Source of the DNA: Brumimicrobium aurantiacum
Lineage (GTDB): Bacteria; Bacteroidota; Bacteroidia; Flavobacteriales_D; Crocinitomicaceae
Length of the DNA: 34,795 nt
Direction: 5' to 3'
Assembly (NCBI RefSeq): GCF_003402975.1
Contig: NZ_QURB01000013.1
Location: forward strand, 1-34,795
The position numbers and the translations under genes were made by a program. The notes under the pieces were generated by a model that worked only from the letters and a program-made list of their open reading frames with translations, was not told the origin of the DNA and made no database searches. This document shows, one piece after another, positions 33,303 to 34,795 of the stretch. Each line of letters begins with the position of its first letter. The first letter of the stretch is position 1.

Positions 33303-33671
33303 TTAGACTCCAGCGTTTGTGAAAATATCTTGTAATTCCTTTTTTATCGGAAATGACTTTAGAGGAGCAACATTGGCTCCTCCTGGATTACCAATTGGAA
33401 TTTTTCCAACAAATGACTTTACACCTCCAAAAATTAGTCTTGGAATCTGACCAAAGATTTCTTTTACGCTTTTGATTTTAAATCCAAATTTTAGCATTTT
33501 CCAATGGACTAAAGTATGTGCATAAGGATACTTTTGCCCGATTATATGAGCACGTTCCAAATGATTCCAAGCATTTAATAGATTTCCAGAGATATTTTCA
33601 GTTCTGTATTTCTCTAATTCTGTGTTGAAATAAGGTTTTAATTCTTTTGGTATTGAAGTATAAAGTTTCAT
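33303..33671 (-). CDS. DUF3703 family protein
   Basis: The 122-residue product fits DUF3703, with NAWNHLERAHIIGQKYPYAH and HTLVHWKMLKFGFK (conserved histidines) and GQIPRLIFGG followed by GKIPIGNPGGANV. Function is unknown, but the family is often next to CDF-type transporters and metal-responsive regulators, as here. Histidine-rich helices suggest metal handling. The start codon is immediately preceded by the palindrome TAATATC-N8-GATATTA (33671-33692), and a promoter with an operator candidate lies 40-80 bases upstream. Confidence 0.75.
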   Translation of the reverse strand: MKLYTSIPKELKPYFNTELEKYRTENISGNLLNAWNHLERAHIIGQKYPYAHTLVHWKMLKFGFKIKSVKEIFGQIPRLIFGGVKSFVGKIPIGNPGGANVAPLKSFPIKKELQDIFTNAGV

Positions 33672-33692
33672 AATATCGTTTTAATGATATTA
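33671..33692. promoter_or_regulatory. Inverted repeat TAATATC-N8-GATATTA over the DUF3703 start
   Basis: A perfect 7-bp inverted repeat overlaps the last base of the start codon and the 5' leader. It could be a repressor site or an RNA hairpin that covers the start region; AT-rich DNA makes chance occurrence possible. Confidence 0.4.
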
Positions 33693-33712
33693 CAAATGTA
33701 AAAGTCTTGTGG

Positions 33713-33727
33713 TGCAACTCGATTGCA
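33713..33727. promoter_or_regulatory. Operator candidate TGCAA-N5-TTGCA
   Basis: A perfect inverted repeat, TGCAA-CTCGA-TTGCA, lies just downstream of and touching the -7 box of the DUF3703-CDF promoter. Such a position fits a repressor site. The Fur-family protein encoded immediately upstream is the obvious candidate to bind it; this is inferred from position. Confidence 0.55.
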
Positions 33728-33755
33728 AAGATTATTTGTTGCAGTTGTTACACAA
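33726..33755 (-). promoter_or_regulatory. Internal promoter for DUF3703-CDF, TTG-N19-AATCTTTG
   Basis: On the minus strand TTG (33753-33755), 19 bases, then AATCTTTG (33726-33733), with a single mismatch to TAnnTTTG. Its -33 half lies inside the last codons of the Fur-family gene. Confidence 0.55.
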
Positions 33756-34142
33756 TCCTTTTACAACCATATTAGCTTGTTGTATTTTAAAGTTTTCGGG
33801 AAGTTCGATGTTTTGAAAAGGAACGTCAAAAAGACAAAATGTTTTGTTGCAGTTATTACAATAAAAGTGGTAGTGCAAGTCTTTTGGGTCGCAATTACAT
33901 CCTTCTGCACAAACAGCATATTTTATCATACCTGAACCATCTTCTATGCTATGTATAATTTTGTTCTCTTCAAACGTTTTCAAAGTTCGAAAAATAGAAC
34001 TCCTGTCTGTATAGATTAATGCGTTTTCGATATCTTTTAGAGACTGTGCTTTTTCTTGACTTAAAAGATGTCTCAAAACCACAGTTCGAACTGCGGTATT
34101 TTTCACATTTTTTATTTTAAGGATTTCATCTACGGTTTGCAT
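33732..34142 (-). CDS. Fur-family transcriptional regulator (Zur/PerR-like)
   Basis: The 136-residue product has an N-terminal winged helix (about 1-75; NTAVRTVVLRHLLSQEKAQS then TDRSSIFRTLKTFEENKIIH is the family's DNA-recognition region). A metal-binding C-terminal half follows: HYHFYC at about 91, CNNCNKTFC and a final CNNCNK form the structural zinc site, with extra cysteines in CAEGCNC. Fur-family proteins repress genes when metal is bound. Next to a CDF exporter, control of zinc or a related metal is most likely, but the specific metal is not determined. A 5-bp inverted repeat (CTCTA-AAA-TAGAG) lies just before the start codon. Confidence 0.85.
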   Translation of the reverse strand: MQTVDEILKIKNVKNTAVRTVVLRHLLSQEKAQSLKDIENALIYTDRSSIFRTLKTFEENKIIHSIEDGSGMIKYAVCAEGCNCDPKDLHYHFYCNNCNKTFCLFDVPFQNIELPENFKIQQANMVVKGLCNNCNK

Positions 34143-34144
34143 TT

Positions 34145-34157
34145 CTCTAAAATAGAG
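34145..34157. promoter_or_regulatory. Small palindrome CTCTA-AAA-TAGAG before the Fur-family gene
   Basis: A perfect 5-bp inverted repeat lies 2 bases upstream of the start codon. It might be an autoregulatory site, but it is short and could be chance. Confidence 0.3.
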
Positions 34158-34212
34158 TTTTTAATTTAGATTTATTGCTTTAATATCTTGAGTACGCAGT
34201 ACAGTTTTTGCA

Positions 34213-34296
34213 TTACTTACAATGGTTCTGCGGTACGAAAAGTGGCGCTTTTTTAGAGTGTAATCGTGCGCCATTTTTATTACCGCATGTTAGTGG
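34213..34296. repeat. Imperfect palindromic repeat element 1, ending GTTAGTGG
   Basis: The left arm is TTACTTAC, then TGCGGTA (34229-34235) and TGGCGC (34243-34248). The right arm is GCGCCA (34268-34273), TACCGCA (34281-34287) and GTTAGTGG (34289-34296). The boxes pair in order with bulges between them, mainly on the left arm. The right end lies 3 bases from the stop codon of the 109-aa gene. The terminal box is identical to that of element 2 (34664-34671, inverted). Confidence 0.7.
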
Positions 34297-34299
34297 TAT

Positions 34300-34629
34300 T
34301 CATTCTTGTGATGGTTCTAAACCATTCATTTTATAATATACGTCTTTCCAAAGTTTTTGCAATTCTGGATAATTATCTTTTCGTTTTTCAATCTCTCGGT
34401 ATATAATTTTTTTATGTTGTGCTTCAAGATTATCATTCCATATAACTCTACTTCCATACTTTGCTAAATCATTAATATTCTCTTCTTCAATAGCGTGTTT
34501 CAAATGCTTCCAATCTTTTGGGTAATTGTTTCTGTGTCGTTTTTTCCTTTTCCAGAGAAAAATAACAATTGAAATTACAAAAACTATGGAAAAACCATAA
34601 TAAACAACAATCAATGTTATTGTATTCAT
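34300..34629 (-). CDS. Small single-pass membrane protein of unknown function (109 aa)
   Basis: The product has one N-terminal membrane helix (about residues 4-26, ITLIVVYYGFSIVFVISIVI), a basic stop-transfer (WKRKKRHR) and a charged helical cytoplasmic part (HLKHAIEEENINDLAKYG, EIEKRKDNYPELQKLWKDVY). No family was recognised. It is the only gene between two palindromic elements, with 3 bases from its stop to element 1 and 34 bases from its start to element 2. This one-gene arrangement looks like a cassette. No TAnnTTTG promoter was found between element 2 and the start codon. Confidence 0.7.
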   Translation of the reverse strand: MNTITLIVVYYGFSIVFVISIVIFLWKRKKRHRNNYPKDWKHLKHAIEEENINDLAKYGSRVIWNDNLEAQHKKIIYREIEKRKDNYPELQKLWKDVYYKMNGLEPSQE

Positions 34630-34663
34630 CTTATTTGTATTGTTTGTTGTGCTTTACTCATTA

Positions 34664-34795
34664 CCACTAACGTTTAGTATATGCAAAGTAGGCGATTGCG
34701 GGCTTCAAACTTATCAAACCGAGATGAAGTTGAAGCGAGCTACAACCGTTGAATTTACTGCTATTTCGCCTATTTTGTATATACATTGTTAGCGG
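34664..34795. repeat. Imperfect palindromic repeat element 2, CCACTAAC ... GTTAGCGG
   Basis: CCACTAAC (34664-34671) pairs with GTTAGCGG (34788-34795, the last bases of the window). After a short unpaired stretch, GTATATGCAAAGTAGGCGA (34677-34695) pairs with TCGCCTATTTTGTATATAC (34766-34784) at 17 of 19 positions. About 70 bases without a frame lie in the middle. The ends match element 1, but the inner arms differ in sequence. Confidence 0.8.

Noticed and set aside
34213-34296. Element 1 as a plain intrinsic terminator of the 109-aa gene
   Set aside because: The stem is long and bulged, lacks a U-run after it, and shares its outer box with element 2, which lies upstream of the gene; termination may occur but does not explain the pair.

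Overview
The window is AT-rich DNA from a member of the Bacteroidota, most likely Flavobacteriales (perhaps Crocinitomicaceae or a neighbour; genus not resolved). The evidence is the TTG-N17-23-TAnnTTTG promoters specific to this phylum, several type IX secretion (T9SS) C-terminal sorting domains, a DUF5686 outer-membrane protein, a DUF2723/GT117 membrane protein and the SUF gene order. Most genes are on the minus strand.

Layout. (1) 1-430: leader and three tandem promoters of a minus-strand rRNA operon whose 16S gene should start just left of base 1. (2) 836-7609: cell-envelope block read leftward: coaX (type III pantothenate kinase), an outer-membrane beta-barrel, a TPR-like periplasmic protein, lptC, a small membrane protein and a DUF5686 protein. 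(3) 7723-9053: tRNA-Phe, a CsbD-like stress protein and MarC, each plus-strand unit ending in a clear terminator. (4) 9098-14326: superoxide dismutase, then sufA-B-C-D read leftward from one strong promoter, with a divergent sufT-like DUF59 gene; sufS and sufE are not here. (5) 14358-23668: ddl, a fatty-acid-hydroxylase-like membrane enzyme, a T9SS cargo protein, and the overlapping set DUF2723/GT117 - polysaccharide deacetylase - thiL. A nitroreductase C-terminal remnant follows the thiL stop codon in frame. (6) 23893-30604: tRNA-Gln with promoter and terminator, then a tandem duplication of about 2.5 kb. Its unit is an RCC1-propeller T9SS protein plus the 3' end of an Ig/PKD-type T9SS adhesin. 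One RCC1 copy is broken into two frames at a run of nine G, and the adhesin has lost its 5' end.

(7) 30605-34795 looks like accessory, horizontally acquired DNA. It holds a long non-coding stretch, a DUF6943-like gene, two small genes (56 and 49 aa), a metal-homeostasis unit (Fur-family regulator, DUF3703, HMA-CDF transporter) with an internal promoter and a TGCAA-N5-TTGCA operator candidate, and a one-gene cassette flanked by imperfect palindromes ending in CCACTAAC/GTTAG(T/C)GG.

The most interesting leads are the palindrome-flanked cassette at the right end, the RCC1 tandem (G-tract frameshift, plus terminator-like hairpins 18-19 bases before both start codons that differ in sequence but keep their structure), the thiL/nitroreductase remnant and the unexplained small Cys-containing peptide. 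Everything here rests on reading the sequence; no database search was run.
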